This document shows, piece by piece, positions 63,936 through 64,000 of a stretch of 64,000 nucleotides of DNA (the stretch's first letter is position 1; each line of letters begins with the position of its first letter). The translations under genes were made by a program, and so were the position numbers. The notes beneath the pieces are model-generated. The model saw only the letters and a program-made list of their open reading frames with translations. It was not told the DNA's origin and searched no databases. Source of the stretch: Eutreptiella sp. 'Long Island Sound 2002' (lineage: Eukaryota; Euglenozoa; Euglenophyceae; Eutreptiales; Eutreptiaceae); the NCBI GenBank assembly GCA_964036045.1, contig OZ038398.1, positions 27,161,309 through 27,225,308 of the forward strand. Reading direction: 5' to 3'.

Positions 63936-64000
63936 CAGGGGAGCAGGGGCTGCAGAGGGTTGGGGGGGGGGGGGCAGGGCTTCGCTTGAAGGGGAGGGGG

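Overview
This window is nuclear DNA from a microbial eukaryote, probably a protist or alga. The evidence is spliced genes with GT-AG introns (several of 1.5-5.7 kb), GC-rich exons set in near-neutral intergenic DNA, many minisatellites and pentanucleotide repeats, and eukaryotic transposon remnants (an hAT-like MITE, tRNA-derived elements with terminal inverted repeats, and a DDE transposase fragment). I cannot name the species. No rRNA, intact tRNA, CRISPR array, operon or bacterial-type signal was seen.

Layout. (1) 1-14026, plus strand: the 3' part of a mitochondrial-type FAD-dependent glycerol-3-phosphate dehydrogenase gene. I assembled six exons from protein similarity and phase-compatible splice sites; two of its introns exceed 5 kb and are packed with satellites. 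(2) 14027-19400: no recognised gene. It holds GC-rich sequence, a GGGGATAAAACCACCCC foldback array, a 21-bp minisatellite and a decayed plus-strand coding block. (3) 19401-20607, minus strand: two exons of an unknown membrane protein. One exon is interrupted by a 441-bp inverted-repeat element with a 6-bp target duplication. The element's position and edges suggest it is removed as an intron, that is, a transposon-born intron. (4) 20850-26980: a tRNA-derived element, a DDE transposase remnant and coding-like fragments that cannot be assigned. (5) 26984 to about 48.6-48.7 kb, minus strand: a giant gene for a mucin-like type I membrane protein of about 6,000 residues. It has a Thr/Pro repeat stalk of about 3,300 residues, a Ser/Pro/Arg-rich stalk of about 1,800 residues, a small glycosylatable globular ectodomain, one transmembrane helix and a proline/serine-rich cytoplasmic tail encoded by two further exons. 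(6) 48.6-64 kb: small coding-like fragments on both strands, a second copy of the tRNA-derived element with its 3' module inverted, several tandem repeats, and an hAT-like MITE at 61735-61969.

The two well-supported genes are unrelated in function. One is a mitochondrial inner-membrane enzyme feeding electrons from glycerol 3-phosphate to quinone. The other is a cell-surface or extracellular-matrix protein. All positions come from reading by eye; no alignment or gene finder was run.
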